Notes: generated by a model from the sequence alone, not told the origin. Shown: positions 9,435-21,500, counted from the stretch's first letter. The stretch: DNA of 64,000 nt from Ruminococcus sp. (GCA_015066815.1 SVNR01000005.1:1-64000); one strand, 5' to 3'. Numbers and translations: made by a program.

Positions 9435-10001
9435 TCACATTCTGTTTATTTTGTTTATAAGCGACTTATAATAAATTTTCTTCTGCCTGATTAATTTTTC
9501 AAGCAGTTCTATTTCGGAGCGGGAAATATCATATAGGTCAACAACCTGTTTCTGACGTTCAAGTGTCGGTAATCTGATCTCGGTTTCTGCGACTGTACTT
9601 GGCTTGATTTGTTTCAGAGTTCCCATACAACTCATACGAAAAGCTTTTTTTATACACTCCTTGTTCAGATACCATGCTATGTATTTAGGAAGTACCAAAT
9701 TCTCATCTGCACGGATTATAACAAAATGAGAAGGTATAACAAGTCCTGTATACTCTTCATTGATGTATATGGCTGTATACGGATCAGATGTTTTTACAAT
9801 TACATCTCCTTTCTGAGTAAGATAATTGTTCGATAATTTTTCTGAAGCATAAAATTTTATAGTATGTTCTAATTCTATAGCATTATCGGAAACTGCTTTT
9901 AAATTTAACTGCCTGTATTCATAACCTTCGCTGCTGTTTTTGGTTTCCTTACGTGATAACACGAGTCCTGTTTTCACCGAAGCGATTTTATTCAGCTTCA
10001 T
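9435..10001 (-). CDS. HsdS-like protein with a single TRD
   Basis: MKLNKIASVKTGLVLSRKE...LPTLERQKQVVDLYDISRSEIELLEKLIRQKK; internal start at 10001 follows a good RBS (aggaggagtt on the minus strand), better than the 10181 start of the ORF track. Confidence 0.8.
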   Translation of the reverse strand: MKLNKIASVKTGLVLSRKETKNSSEGYEYRQLNLKAVSDNAIELEHTIKFYASEKLSNNYLTQKGDVIVKTSDPYTAIYINEEYTGLVIPSHFVIIRADENLVLPKYIAWYLNKECIKKAFRMSCMGTLKQIKPSTVAETEIRLPTLERQKQVVDLYDISRSEIELLEKLIRQKKIYYKSLINKINRM

Positions 10002-10244
10002 AACTCCTCCTAAAAATATTTTGTTTTGGTTTATATGTAACTTTTCGAGTTTAGTATAACACATAAAAAAAGATATGTCAATTATTTTCCGGAAATATTT
10101 CTGGTTATATTTATAATACAGAACAACACCCCATAACTTTTTAATAGTCACAGATGCAGTTTTCAACAAAATTACACACAAACTGTTGACAATGCTATAT
10201 CATAATGTTAAAATATAAAAAAACAAGCAGAACGGAGGATTACC

Positions 10245-13145
10245 ATGATTCACATTAAAAAAATCGCTTCTGCTCTTATCAGCACAGCTCTTATGCTTCA
10301 GTGTGCAGCTTCATTTCCGGTATCGGCTGTCGGAGAAAACGGAAATACAGTTACACATATAACTGCAGACTCTTACGGACAGATAGTCAGCGGAGCATTC
10401 TACAGAATCTCGCCGTGCAACAGTGAAAAGTATATAACGGCGGCTTCAGACAATACAGTGTGCCAATGGGAAGCGATTGCAGACAACACACAAAAATGGC
10501 AGATAATCAGCACGGGGAACGGATACTGCAAAATATTATCCGCTTCTTCTCCGTCACTTGCTGTAACTGTTGAAAATCAGGACAGCACAAACGGAAACAG
10601 GATGATACTTACCGAATACAGCGGGAAGCCTTCTCAGCATTTCCGGCTTAACCGTACAGGCAGCTGCTACTATATAACTGCCGAATGCTCAGGCAATGCC
10701 GCACTTGACGTATACGGACAAAGCAGTGAAAACGGCGCAGTTATCGACCAGTGGGACTACTGGGGCGGACAGAATCAAAAATTCTACATAATACCTGACG
10801 GCAGTGAAGGCGTTGTTTCGTTCGGGGATATGAACGGAGACGGAAAAACAAATATCATAGACAGAATTCTTCTTGAAAGCGGCTGTCAAAACGGATTTGA
10901 CGATATTTCTGCCTCTATAGCAGATCTTAATAACGACGAAGAAAACGATTTCAAGGATATAACTGCCATGAACGAATATTTTTTCGGAATAACAGGGGCA
11001 GTAAACAGTACGTTTGAAACAAAAAAAGATCAGACTGCGTATCTGTTTGCATATTTTCTCGGAAACGATCCGTCACAGGAAAGACTGTCATATGCTGTAA
11101 GTACCGACGGATATAACTTCAAAGCACTCAATAACGGAAACGCTGTATGGAAATCCGATGTAGGCACAGGCTGTATAAGAGACCCTTACATCTTCAAGGG
11201 AGAAGACGGCTTTTACTATCTGCTTGCAACCGATATGAAATCCTCTCTCGGCTGGAGCAGCAACAGAAATATTATAAGCGCAAAATCAACCGATCTTATA
11301 AACTGGACAGATGTCACTCTTATCGAAATATCCGGCAAATACCCCTCCATGATGGGTGCAGACAGAGCATGGGCTCCTCAGGCAATATACGATCCTGAAA
11401 AAAATTCGTACATGATCTACTGGGCAAATCGTTCTTCCGAAACAGGAAGCAGAACAATAATGTACTATGCATACAGCAGTGATATGAAAACCCTGGATAC
11501 CCAGCCTTCTCTTCTTTTTGCCCCGGCAAACGGAGACTGTGCAATAGATTCGGATATAATTTTCCATAACGGAAAATATTATATGTATTATAAAAACGAA
11601 ACAAACAAAAGAATATATCTCGGAACCTCCGAGCATGCAAGCGGTCCGTATACCGAGGTAAAACAGATATCCGAAGGAAACCTCGGCGTTGAAGGTCCGA
11701 ACATATACAACATTGTCGGAACAGACAGCTGGCTCCTTATGTCTGACGCATACGGAAACGGCTACTATGTGATGCAGAAAACAGATGACCTTGAAAACTT
11801 CACTTCAGTAAGCAGAAACGACTACAGCTTTGACTTTACGCCAAGACACGGTTATGTTATACCTATAACAAACGAACAGTACACAGAGCTTGTAAAAGCA
11901 TTTCCTTCATCATCAGTAACACCGCACAGCATAGAAACAGAAACAGCAATGATCACAGCAGACATCGGTGAAACAGTATCTCTTCCTGAAGAGGTAACAG
12001 TAAAATACTCCGACGGAAAAGAAATCGGATATCCTGTAGAATGGAACCATGATGAGCTTTCAAAGATAAATAAAAATAAAAAAGGAATATATACTGTTTC
12101 AGGAAATGTACAATACAAAAACTATAACGACCCGTTCATAGAGGAACGTGCAGACCCTTATATAGTTGACGGGGAAGACGGGTATTATTATTTTACAGCC
12201 TCATATCCTGCCTTTCAAAATGCCGATAACGGATATGACCGTATAATACTCAGAAGAAGCAGTACTGTCGAAGGGCTTGCAAAGGCAGAAGAAAAAACGA
12301 TATGGAAAGCACATAGCAGCGGAATACTTGCCAAGCACATATGGGCTCCCGAAATGCACAGGATAAACAACGTATGGTATATGTTCTTTGCGGCAGGAAG
12401 CAGCAGTAATGTATGGGCAATAAGGCCATATGTCCTGAAGTGTGACGGAGACCCATACACAGGCAACTGGACAGAATGCGGTCAGATGCAGGCGTCATAC
12501 GGAGATACTGAATCTTTTGCAAACTTTTCTCTTGATATGACTTACTTTGAGCACAACGGAAAGCACTATGTGATATGGGCAGAAATAAAAGGGGATTCGT
12601 CTCTTTTTATGGCTCAGATAAATCCTGATGAACCATGGAAGCTTATATCTAAGCCTGTTTTGCTGACTAAACCCGAATACAGCTGGGAAAAAGTAAATAA
12701 CAGAGTAAACGAAGGAGCGGCTGTACTGAAAACAGATTCAAAGATATATGTCTTTTTCTCTGCATCAGGAACGGGCTCAGAATACTGCGTAGGAAGACTT
12801 GAAGCAGATACCGGTTCAGAGCTTATGAATGCTTCAAGCTGGAAAAAAATCACTTCACCGGTACTTCAGACTTCAGATCTTGACGGACCAACAGGACCCG
12901 GACACAACAGCTTTGTTACGGATGAAAACAATAACCTTCTTCTTGTTTACCATGCCCGTCCGTCTTCTCACGATTCAGAACAATGCGGCTCATACTGTAA
13001 AGATCCGCTCTATGATCCATGCCGTCATACACGAATAAAAAAAGTTTTCTTTGATAAAAACGGTGTGCCTGTTATAAACATGAGCACACAGAAAGAGCTT
13101 GCCTCAGCACACCGGACTGTTACAGCAATTATAAAAATAGGTTAA
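10245..13145 (+). CDS. secreted multidomain glycoside hydrolase: signal peptide, ricin-B/CBM13-like, dockerin, two GH43-like domains
   Basis: 966 aa; signal peptide; QW repeats (CQWEAI, IDQWDYWGGQNQKFYI); dockerin GDMNGDGKTNIIDRILLES..ADLNNDEENDFKDITAMNEYF; GH43-like blocks CIRDPYIFKGEDGFYYLLAT and ADPYIVDGEDGYYYFTASYP..HIWAPEMHRINNVWYMFFAA. Confidence 0.88.
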   Translation: MIHIKKIASALISTALMLQCAASFPVSAVGENGNTVTHITADSYGQIVSGAFYRISPCNSEKYITAASDNTVCQWEAIADNTQKWQIISTGNGYCKILSASSPSLAVTVENQDSTNGNRMILTEYSGKPSQHFRLNRTGSCYYITAECSGNAALDVYGQSSENGAVIDQWDYWGGQNQKFYIIPDGSEGVVSFGDMNGDGKTNIIDRILLESGCQNGFDDISASIADLNNDEENDFKDITAMNEYFFGITGAVNSTFETKKDQTAYLFAYFLGNDPSQERLSYAVSTDGYNFKALNNGNAVWKSDVGTGCIRDPYIFKGEDGFYYLLATDMKSSLGWSSNRNIISAKSTDLINWTDVTLIEISGKYPSMMGADRAWAPQAIYDPEKNSYMIYWANRSSETGSRTIMYYAYSSDMKTLDTQPSLLFAPANGDCAIDSDIIFHNGKYYMYYKNETNKRIYLGTSEHASGPYTEVKQISEGNLGVEGPNIYNIVGTDSWLLMSDAYGNGYYVMQKTDDLENFTSVSRNDYSFDFTPRHGYVIPITNEQYTELVKAFPSSSVTPHSIETETAMITADIGETVSLPEEVTVKYSDGKEIGYPVEWNHDELSKINKNKKGIYTVSGNVQYKNYNDPFIEERADPYIVDGEDGYYYFTASYPAFQNADNGYDRIILRRSSTVEGLAKAEEKTIWKAHSSGILAKHIWAPEMHRINNVWYMFFAAGSSSNVWAIRPYVLKCDGDPYTGNWTECGQMQASYGDTESFANFSLDMTYFEHNGKHYVIWAEIKGDSSLFMAQINPDEPWKLISKPVLLTKPEYSWEKVNNRVNEGAAVLKTDSKIYVFFSASGTGSEYCVGRLEADTGSELMNASSWKKITSPVLQTSDLDGPTGPGHNSFVTDENNNLLLVYHARPSSHDSEQCGSYCKDPLYDPCRHTRIKKVFFDKNGVPVINMSTQKELASAHRTVTAIIKIG

Positions 13146-13149
13146 AAGA

Positions 13150-13187
13150 AAAACGCAGAGTCATAAAAATCTGACTCTGCGTTTTTT
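13150..13187 (+). terminator. Rho-independent terminator
   Basis: aaacgcagagtca-taaaaatc-tgactctgcgtttttt hairpin with T-tract. Confidence 0.85.
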
Positions 13188-13189
13188 GT

Positions 13190-13909
13190 TTATATTCCTT
13201 CTTTGAGCTGCACGTTCTCAGTAAGTGAATCAAGGTCCACATATCCCTCGTCAGGGTCTGACGGATTTACGTATACTGTAACATATGAGTTTATATACAG
13301 TGTAAGATCGTCAAACGATGATTCTGAATAATATCTGTGTACTGCACCGGTATATTCGTCTTTTATTTCGCATATTAGCATAAGCGGATTATTGCCATTT
13401 ACCTCAAGACTTGTGTCAAAGTCATATCCTGTTATAAGCGCCTGACTTACTATACCTTCTTTTTTAAGAAACTTTTTTCTGTTTGATTTTTTAACTGCAC
13501 CTACTGTAAATCCGACTCCGAGAGCAGTAAAAACTACTCCGATGAGAACCATAACTATCTCTGTAGTATACTTTTTGGTTTTTATCTCTCCCGGACGATC
13601 AGGGTTATAGTGTATCTTTACTACATCTCCTTCGTTCATGGATGATGTATAATAATTAAGCTTTGCTTTTTCCTTATCTCCGTCTTCGGTTCTGTAGGAT
13701 ATATAGACATCATGATATTTTTTGGATTTGCCGTTAGAATAACTTCTGTGGCTCTTGATCTCCGTTATGATCGCCTCTGTCTCCGGCATAGTCTTGTTAA
13801 AGTCTATGTGTTGTTTGAACTGTACTATTCCTATTACTGATAAAACAAGCCCAACCAACAGAAACACTACCAAAACTATAGACATAGAACCAACTTTTTT
13901 GATTTTCAT
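13190..13909 (-). CDS. DUF3592-like membrane protein
   Basis: 239 aa; N-terminal TM, EAIITEIKSHRSYSNGKSKKYHDVYISYRTEDG..GDVVKIHYNPDRPGEIK is typical of DUF3592. Confidence 0.7.
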   Translation of the reverse strand: MKIKKVGSMSIVLVVFLLVGLVLSVIGIVQFKQHIDFNKTMPETEAIITEIKSHRSYSNGKSKKYHDVYISYRTEDGDKEKAKLNYYTSSMNEGDVVKIHYNPDRPGEIKTKKYTTEIVMVLIGVVFTALGVGFTVGAVKKSNRKKFLKKEGIVSQALITGYDFDTSLEVNGNNPLMLICEIKDEYTGAVHRYYSESSFDDLTLYINSYVTVYVNPSDPDEGYVDLDSLTENVQLKEGI

Positions 13910-14033
13910 AATTAAAATATCTCCTTTTCTTTTGTATGTATATTTTTATAAACATAAGTTATTATATCACATTGCCGACTCAAAAATCAATATTTTTACA
14001 AAAAAACTGCCGAAAAAATCCGGCAGTAATTTT

Positions 14034-15344
14034 TTATGATTCAAATTCGCATGAAAGCTTTTCGCTTAACTTTTCCTTTAACTCTATAACTGCATTTGCA
14101 ATAACAGGATCGAAGTGTTTTCCGGAATCTTTTTTTATGATTTCCAGTGCTTCTTCAACAGGAAACGCATCTTTGTAGCAACGCTTTGAAACCAGTGCGT
14201 CAAAAACATCGGCTGCTGCCATTATCCTTGCGCACAGAGGTATTTCTTCTCCGGCAAGGCTTTTCGGGTAACCGCTTCCGTCCCATTTTTCATGATGTCC
14301 GATAACAACGTTTGTTATAATATCACGGTATTCGGGTCTTTCAAGCTGAAGCTTTCCAAAGATTTTCCTTGTCATCTTTTCGCCTTCGGTAGTATGGGTT
14401 TTTATTATATCAAACTCCTCAGGTGTAAGCTTTCCCGGTTTTCTCAGTATGCTGTCCGGAATAGCTATCTTTCCGATATCGTGCATAGGTGCCGCTCTTT
14501 CGAGCATATCAATAAATCCGTCTGTTATCTCATCTGTATAGTGTCCGGTTTCTCTGAGATGTACAGCTATCATTTTTACGTATTCGCTTGTACGCTGAAT
14601 ATGATTTCCTGTGTCATTATCACGGGTCTCGATAACTGAAGCCATACCTCTTACGATAATATTGAGGTTTTGTATCTTCTGCTCCTTTTCAGCTATTATG
14701 CCGGATGCGAGCGTTTTGTTTCTTTCCTCAAGATCCTTTGATCTTTTTATATCTTTAATATATGAACTGGTTCTCGAAAAAACCATAAAGAAGTTAAGTA
14801 TCAGAAAAGTATATGCATTAAACAGTACAGGAGTTCCGTAGGTTGATTTTATTACCGGAGACATTATCAGCATAGTAGCCGTCTGAAGAAGAGCTATACT
14901 TACCGGGCATATATGAAACACCAGAATAGTAATCATTGAAACACATGTAAAAACCATATATGCGTTTATCGGATGATGACTTCCGTAACACAGAAATATA
15001 CATTCACAGAACATAAAAGAAAACGTAGTATAAGCAGCAATGTTTTTGTGAAGCTTCGGAAGTTTATCCTTTGTTATTTTTCTGATATACAAAAGAGCAA
15101 ACAAACAATAAGTGGCAAGCGTAGCATAATAAAAGCAGTCCGCTCCGCTCATTGCAACACAGGTCATGAGTTGTGCTCCTGTCACATAGCACAGCAGATA
15201 AATAACACAGCATATGAACGAAAAAATAAAGAGCGGTATCAGAGCAACCTTAAGATACCTGAAGTTCTGTTCAGCTACTTCTTCGGAAAATTCGTCGGGC
15301 ATGCGATATTTTTCTCTGTATTTTTTTTTGTATTTTTCTAACAT
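14034..15344 (-). CDS. membrane-anchored HD-GYP-type phosphodiesterase
   Basis: 436 aa; multiple TM N-terminus, then DNDTGNHIQRTSEYV..PMHDIGKIAIPDSILRKPGKLTPEEFDIIKTHTTEGE..GHHEKWDGSGYPKSLAGEEIPLCARIMAAADVFDAL. Confidence 0.92.
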   Translation of the reverse strand: MLEKYKKKYREKYRMPDEFSEEVAEQNFRYLKVALIPLFIFSFICCVIYLLCYVTGAQLMTCVAMSGADCFYYATLATYCLFALLYIRKITKDKLPKLHKNIAAYTTFSFMFCECIFLCYGSHHPINAYMVFTCVSMITILVFHICPVSIALLQTATMLIMSPVIKSTYGTPVLFNAYTFLILNFFMVFSRTSSYIKDIKRSKDLEERNKTLASGIIAEKEQKIQNLNIIVRGMASVIETRDNDTGNHIQRTSEYVKMIAVHLRETGHYTDEITDGFIDMLERAAPMHDIGKIAIPDSILRKPGKLTPEEFDIIKTHTTEGEKMTRKIFGKLQLERPEYRDIITNVVIGHHEKWDGSGYPKSLAGEEIPLCARIMAAADVFDALVSKRCYKDAFPVEEALEIIKKDSGKHFDPVIANAVIELKEKLSEKLSCEFES

Positions 15345-15471
15345 ATCAAATTGTGTTCTTCACAAGTCACTCCCCTCGCGATTTCTCTATGATATATACA
15401 TATTTTATCACAAAAAAAAACGATAGTCAACAAAATCGACAAAATTAGATTAAATTTTAAAGATGGATATT

Positions 15472-15508
15472 TATAGTGAACTCAAAAAAATATTTTTCGT
15501 TTACTATA
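15472..15508. repeat. palindromic intergenic repeat, copy 1
   Basis: tatagtgaactcaaaaaaatatttttcgtttactata. Confidence 0.75.
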
Positions 15509-15518
15509 TTTCTGTCAC

Positions 15519-18500
15519 TTATACCTCCAGATAGCCTGTCTTTCTGAAATACTCAATGTATTTTTTCAGATATGAAAAATCAATGTCACTCCATTCAAAG
15601 CCAAGCTTCTTAAGATACTCAACCGTAAAATCATTTTCAATACGAATATTGCTGTCATAGCTTAGCTTTTCGTTTTCATCCATATCATTGATAAACGTTT
15701 CAAAAATATGCTCCATATCACTTTGCACTGCAGCAGACCTGAGTGCCTTGCCAAACGTTTCACCGCTTACGATCCTGAGCTTAATGCCGAGCTTTGTGAG
15801 ATGATCATAGAGCTTAAACATATACACGACTTTTACACTGTTTATATGGAAAACTGTCTTCCTGCTGTCAAAGCTTCTTGCAATAGTCATCACTGCTTGT
15901 GCAGCTTCATCAACAGGAGTAAACTCTGCATATAAATCCATAAGATAATCAGGTATCATGCCAAGCTCAAGAACCGAACGTACTCTTTTCAAAAATGCAT
16001 TTGATTCATGATTTTTCTGGAATAAACCATCTGAAAAACGATTTGTGAGATTACCCATTCTCATGATATTTGCCTGCAAACCGTCTGCAACAGCTTCAAG
16101 TACTTCAAGCTCAGCTATAAACTTACTGCGTGAATACACATTTTCAAGCGGCTGTCCTATATACAGACTGCTTTCTGAAAAATGCTTTACAGTTTCGCTT
16201 ACGTAACCGTCAAACTCATCTGCAAAAGAGTTACCCGAAACACTGAGCGTCGAAATATGTATAAGTCTTGCATCTGATTTTTTACAGAACTCTATAAGCT
16301 GTTTTGTCGTTTTTACATTTGTATCATAAAAATATGTATATAAACCATAATGCTTTACGCTTGCCGCTGAATTTACAACAGTACTTACAGAGCGGCCAAG
16401 CTTTTCATATTCATCATCAGACAAGCCGAATTTTTCTTTCTGAAGATCTGCGCAGATAACTTCTATACGCCTGTTATTAAGATACTTATCATCAAAGTAA
16501 AACTCAAGCAGCTCATCAAGACGTTTTTTACTGTCATCAGTATTGTTTCCACGCACAAGACAATAGGCCGTGCCTGTATCATTTTCAAGAAAATCAGAAA
16601 GTATATGAATACCAAGATAGCCCGTTGCGCCTGCAAGAAGAAGATTGCCGACTTCTGTTTTTTCCGGCTCTGTTATAAGCTCAGTCCTGTTCTTTTCAAG
16701 CACAGAAGAAATCTTTGAAAAATCATAATCTGCAAAAGATATTTTTTCTCTTTTACTATTCTGAATGAATTCACATAACTCTCTGACTGTCGGATAATCA
16801 AACACATTCTGAAGACTAAAGTATATTCCTTCATTATGCGCCGCTGATACATATTCGATAGCTCTCAGACTATCTCCGCCTATATCAAAGAAATCATCTG
16901 TAACACCGGTTTTTTCAACTTCAAACAGCTGTGCAAGTATGTTGCAAAGCTTGATCTCTGTCTCAGCTGCAGGTGCGATATATTCCTGATGTGATACTGT
17001 AAAATCAGGCAGCGGCAGATTCCTTCTGTCCGTCTTTCCGCTTGCTGTCACCGGAATTTTATCAAGGTGCACAAAGTAGCCCGGAACCATATATTTCGGA
17101 AGCTTTGCCGATAAATACTGACGTAATGATTTTTCATCAATTTCTGTTTTAGCTGTGTAATATCCGACAAGATACTGCCTGTTTTTTTCGTCACGCTTAT
17201 CTGTAACAGCCGTCATGTTTATACCGTCAAACGCACTCATAATACTTTCTATTTCGCCAAGCTCGATACGAAGTCCGCGGATTTTTACCTGTGTATCAAT
17301 TCTGCCGAGATACTCGATATGTCCGTCAGCTCTCCAACGTGCAAGGTCTCCTGTGCAGTACATAATTTTGCCTGATGACGGATTTAATTTTTCGTCATAG
17401 AACGGATTCTGAATAAACTTTTTGGCTGTAAGCTCAGGTCTGTTCAGATACCCCTTTCCGACACCGGCTCCGGAAATACATAACTCACCCGCAACGCCGA
17501 CAGGGAGGGGGTTTTTATGCTGATCGAGAATATAGACCTGAGTGTTTGCAATAGGTCTGCCGATGGTAATATCAATGTTATTTACATAAGAATTTGTTGA
17601 CCAGACTGTTGTTTCTGCAGGACCATAAATATTATAAATCTCTGCTTCTGTACAGCCTGATAATTCCTCATACAGATCAGCCGGTAACGCTTCACCGCCA
17701 AGAATAATAGTTTTCAGTTTCTTAAGATAATCAAGATTATTTTTGTCAAGCATATATCCGCGCATTTTTGTGGGCGTTGTCTGCATTATGTCAATCTGAT
17801 TGTTTTCAATTAATAAAGCAAGCTTATTCTGTGAAGCTGCTTCGTCGTCATTTGTAAAATAAACGGTCAAGCCATGTAAAACAGGCACTATGCTTTCAGT
17901 TACAAAAATATCAAACACAAAATTTGTGACCGAAACAATACTCTCCTGTCCTTTATCGAGTATGTTTTTAAAAACTATATTTTTCGAATTTTTATCTGCA
18001 TAATTTCTTACAGCAAAATGAGTCTGCATCGTCGCTTTAGGTTTGCCTGTAGATCCGGATGTTGTAATGAGATAACACAGATCATCCGGTGTATTGCAGT
18101 TTTCCAAAGAATATGTATTTTTACTGTAGTCAAAGGTTTCAAGTGCTGTTGTGTCTGTTATGATTTTTTCCTCATAGCCGAAGGTTAAAGCAGTCTTTGC
18201 ATCAGCCTCTTCAAGCATAAACAGAATTCTTTCCTGAGGATATGACGGATCAACAGGCATATATGCACCGCCGGCTTTTAATATACCAAGCATAGCTACG
18301 ATGATATGCCAGCTTCTTTTGGCGATAACCGGCACAATATCGTTTGGCATTATATCCTTTTCATTACGCAGATAATTCGCAAGGGAATCAGACATTTTAT
18401 CAAGATGCTTATATGTAAACTGCCTGTCCTCAAACACAAGAGCTGTTTTGTCAGGTGTTTTTGCTGCCTGTTCCTTAAAAAGCTCATGAATACATTTTTC

Positions 18501-21500
18501 ATCAGGATGATCAACGTCTGTATCATTAAAATCAAAGATCACCTTCTTGTATTCCTCATCATCAAGAATAAATATATCAGAAATATTCTCCGTTTCAAGC
18601 TGTTCAAGTATCAGAGTATATGCTTCAAAGAGCTTGTTTATCAGTATTTCCTCATACTTTCCGCTGTTGTATTCAATTCTTACAGCACAACCGTTTTCAA
18701 TCGGAGTCATCTCAAATGTAATATCAAACTTTGATGTGTGAGTATCAATAAACTCAGGAACAAGCTCTGTTTCACCCATATACAGCTTCTTTTCGCCGTC
18801 CGCCTGATACACAAAAGAGGTGTTTATGACAGATTTGTCCGTCATTCCTGTATCCTCTGCAATCTCTGTAAACGGCAGCTCCTGATACTCAAACATATTA
18901 AGCAGGGTATCTCTGAGCACTTCAAAAAACTCTGACGTTTTACCGGATGCATTCATAAACACCGGAAGCGTATTTACAAACATTCCGACAATATCCTGTG
19001 TTTCCTTATGAGTACGGTTTGTCAGCATAACGCTTGTGAGAACTTCAGGTTTTGCTGTATATTTTGAAAGAAGTATTCCGAATGCACCGAGAAACAGCAT
19101 TGTATCGGTAAGTCCGTTTTTGTGTGCGTATCTTTTTGCGTTTTCAAAAACAGCCTTGCTGATGCTGTAGATTTTTGAAACACCCTCAGAGTCTGTCTTA
19201 TTTTTCTTTTCCGGCAGTACTATCGGCTCAGGATCATATTTTAACATACTCCTGTAAAACGCTTTATGCCCGGAAAAATCAATGCTTTTAAAATATTCCG
19301 CATAATCTGCATACCTGATTTTTTCTGAAGCTGTTTCTGTTCCGATATACAGCTTTGCAAGGTCACTCAGAATAATATTCAGAGATTCACCATCTGCGAC
19401 AATATGGTGCAGATCAAACAGCATTGAGGTTTCTGTAAAGCCGATACGCATAAGCGGCGCCTGTGACAAATCAAACGGACGTACAAAATCCATATAGTTT
19501 TCATCAGTATATTCTTCAAAAACAAGCTCTGCATTTTCATTGATGATACCGAAAATATTCCCGGCTTCTGCTGAAATATATGTACGCAAGGAACTGTACT
19601 TTTTAATGATTTTTTCAAAGCAGGCCTTGATTTTATCCCTGTCTGTGTCCGGAGGGATAAAAATACGTGCCGGCATATTATAGGTCAGAGTGTGGTTTTT
19701 TTTACTGCACACAGCATAAATTGCCTTTTGCTGCGGAAGAAGTGAATATTTGTTTACGCCTGCTGAGGTAATTTTACCCGGTTTCTTTCCGGATTTTTCA
19801 ATGCATTCTGCAAGATTTTCAAGCACAGAATTTTCAAGAATATCCTTCATTGAGACATTGACATTAAACTCGTTTTCGATATAGCCAAGCAGTGTGATCG
19901 CCATAAGGCTGTCACCGCCAAGCTCATAAAAATCATCGTACCTTCCGACTTTTTCAAGCTTCATAAGTGTACTCCAGAGCTTTGAAAGTCTTATCTCCGT
20001 TTCAGTTTCAGGAGCAGCATATTCTTCTTTTGATACAGTAAAATCAGGCACAGGAAGATTTTTTCTGTCCGTCTTACCGCTTGAGGTCAGAGGCACTTCA
20101 CTCAGATGAACAAAATAGTTCGGTATCATGTACTTAGGCAGTTTTGCTGATAAGTGCTGACGCAATAACTTTTCATCTATCTTTGTTTTTGCTGTGTAGT
20201 AACCTACAAGATACTGCCGGTTGTTTTCATCACGCTTGTCCGTAACAGCTGTCATGTTTATTCCGTCAAACGTACTCATAACGCTTTCGATTTCTTCGGG
20301 CTCAATTCTTAAACCGCGAATCTTGACCTGTGAGTCAATTCTGCCGAGATACTCGATTTCTCCGTCTGCCCTCCAGCGTGCAAGATCACCTGTACAGTAC
20401 ATGATTTTTCCTGCTGTCGGATTTGTTTTTTCGTCATAAAAAGGATTTTTGATAAAACTTTCTGCTGTGAGCTCAGGTATGTTAAGATAGCCCTTTCCGA
20501 CTCCGTCACCCGAAATACACAGCTCGCCTGCAATTCCGACAGGTAAAGGCTTTTTGTACTTATCGAGTATATATATCTGTGTGTTTGCAATCGGTCTGCC
20601 GATTGTAATATCTGTTTTATCTGTAATTTTTTTAAACGAAGCACCTATCGTTGTTTCAGTTGGTCCATAGCCGTTATAAATTATTGCGTTTGTATACTTC
20701 GAGATAGTGTTATATATCTCACCTGTAAATACCTCTGCGCCAATCATAAGCACCTTAAGCTTCCTTACGGCCTTCTGAAAATTTTCATTATTCAGAAACG
20801 TAAGAAATTTTGTTGGTGTGCTGTGAACAACATCAATGTCATTTTCTATAATTAGCTTCGCCAACAATTCAGCTGACAGATTTTCTTCTTCATCAGACAG
20901 AACAACCCTGAGTCCATTGATAAGAGACAGAAAAATCTCAAAGACTGATATATCAAACGAAAATGTTGTCAACGCCAGAACTGTATTGCATAAATTTACC
21001 ATATCCCGCTGATAAACATTGCTCTGATTATTTTTATCAACGAAGTTGCTCAGATTGTTATGAGAAATCATTACAGCTTTAGGCTTGCCCGTTGAACCAG
21101 AAGTAAACAGAACGTAGCATTTATCATCCGGATAGTTTATGTTTGTGACAGCTTTACAGAAGCTATTGTAATCAAAAGCCTCAAGACAGATAGCCTCAAC
21201 CGGAAGGTTTCCTGTATATCCGCATACAAGCGCTACCTTTGCACCTGCTTCCTTGAGCATATATTCTATTCTGTCTGACGGATATGACGGATCTACAGGC
21301 ATGTATGCACCGCCTGCTTTCATAACACCGAGCATCGCAGTTACGAAGTGCCGGCTTCTTTTTGAAATAATCGGTACAATATCATTTTGTCTGATTCCTT
21401 TTTCCTCACGCAGATAATGCGCAAGAGAATCTGACATCTCATCAAGCTGCTTGTAGGTAAGCCTCTTATCCTCAAAAACAAGTGCTGTTTTCCCGGGAGT

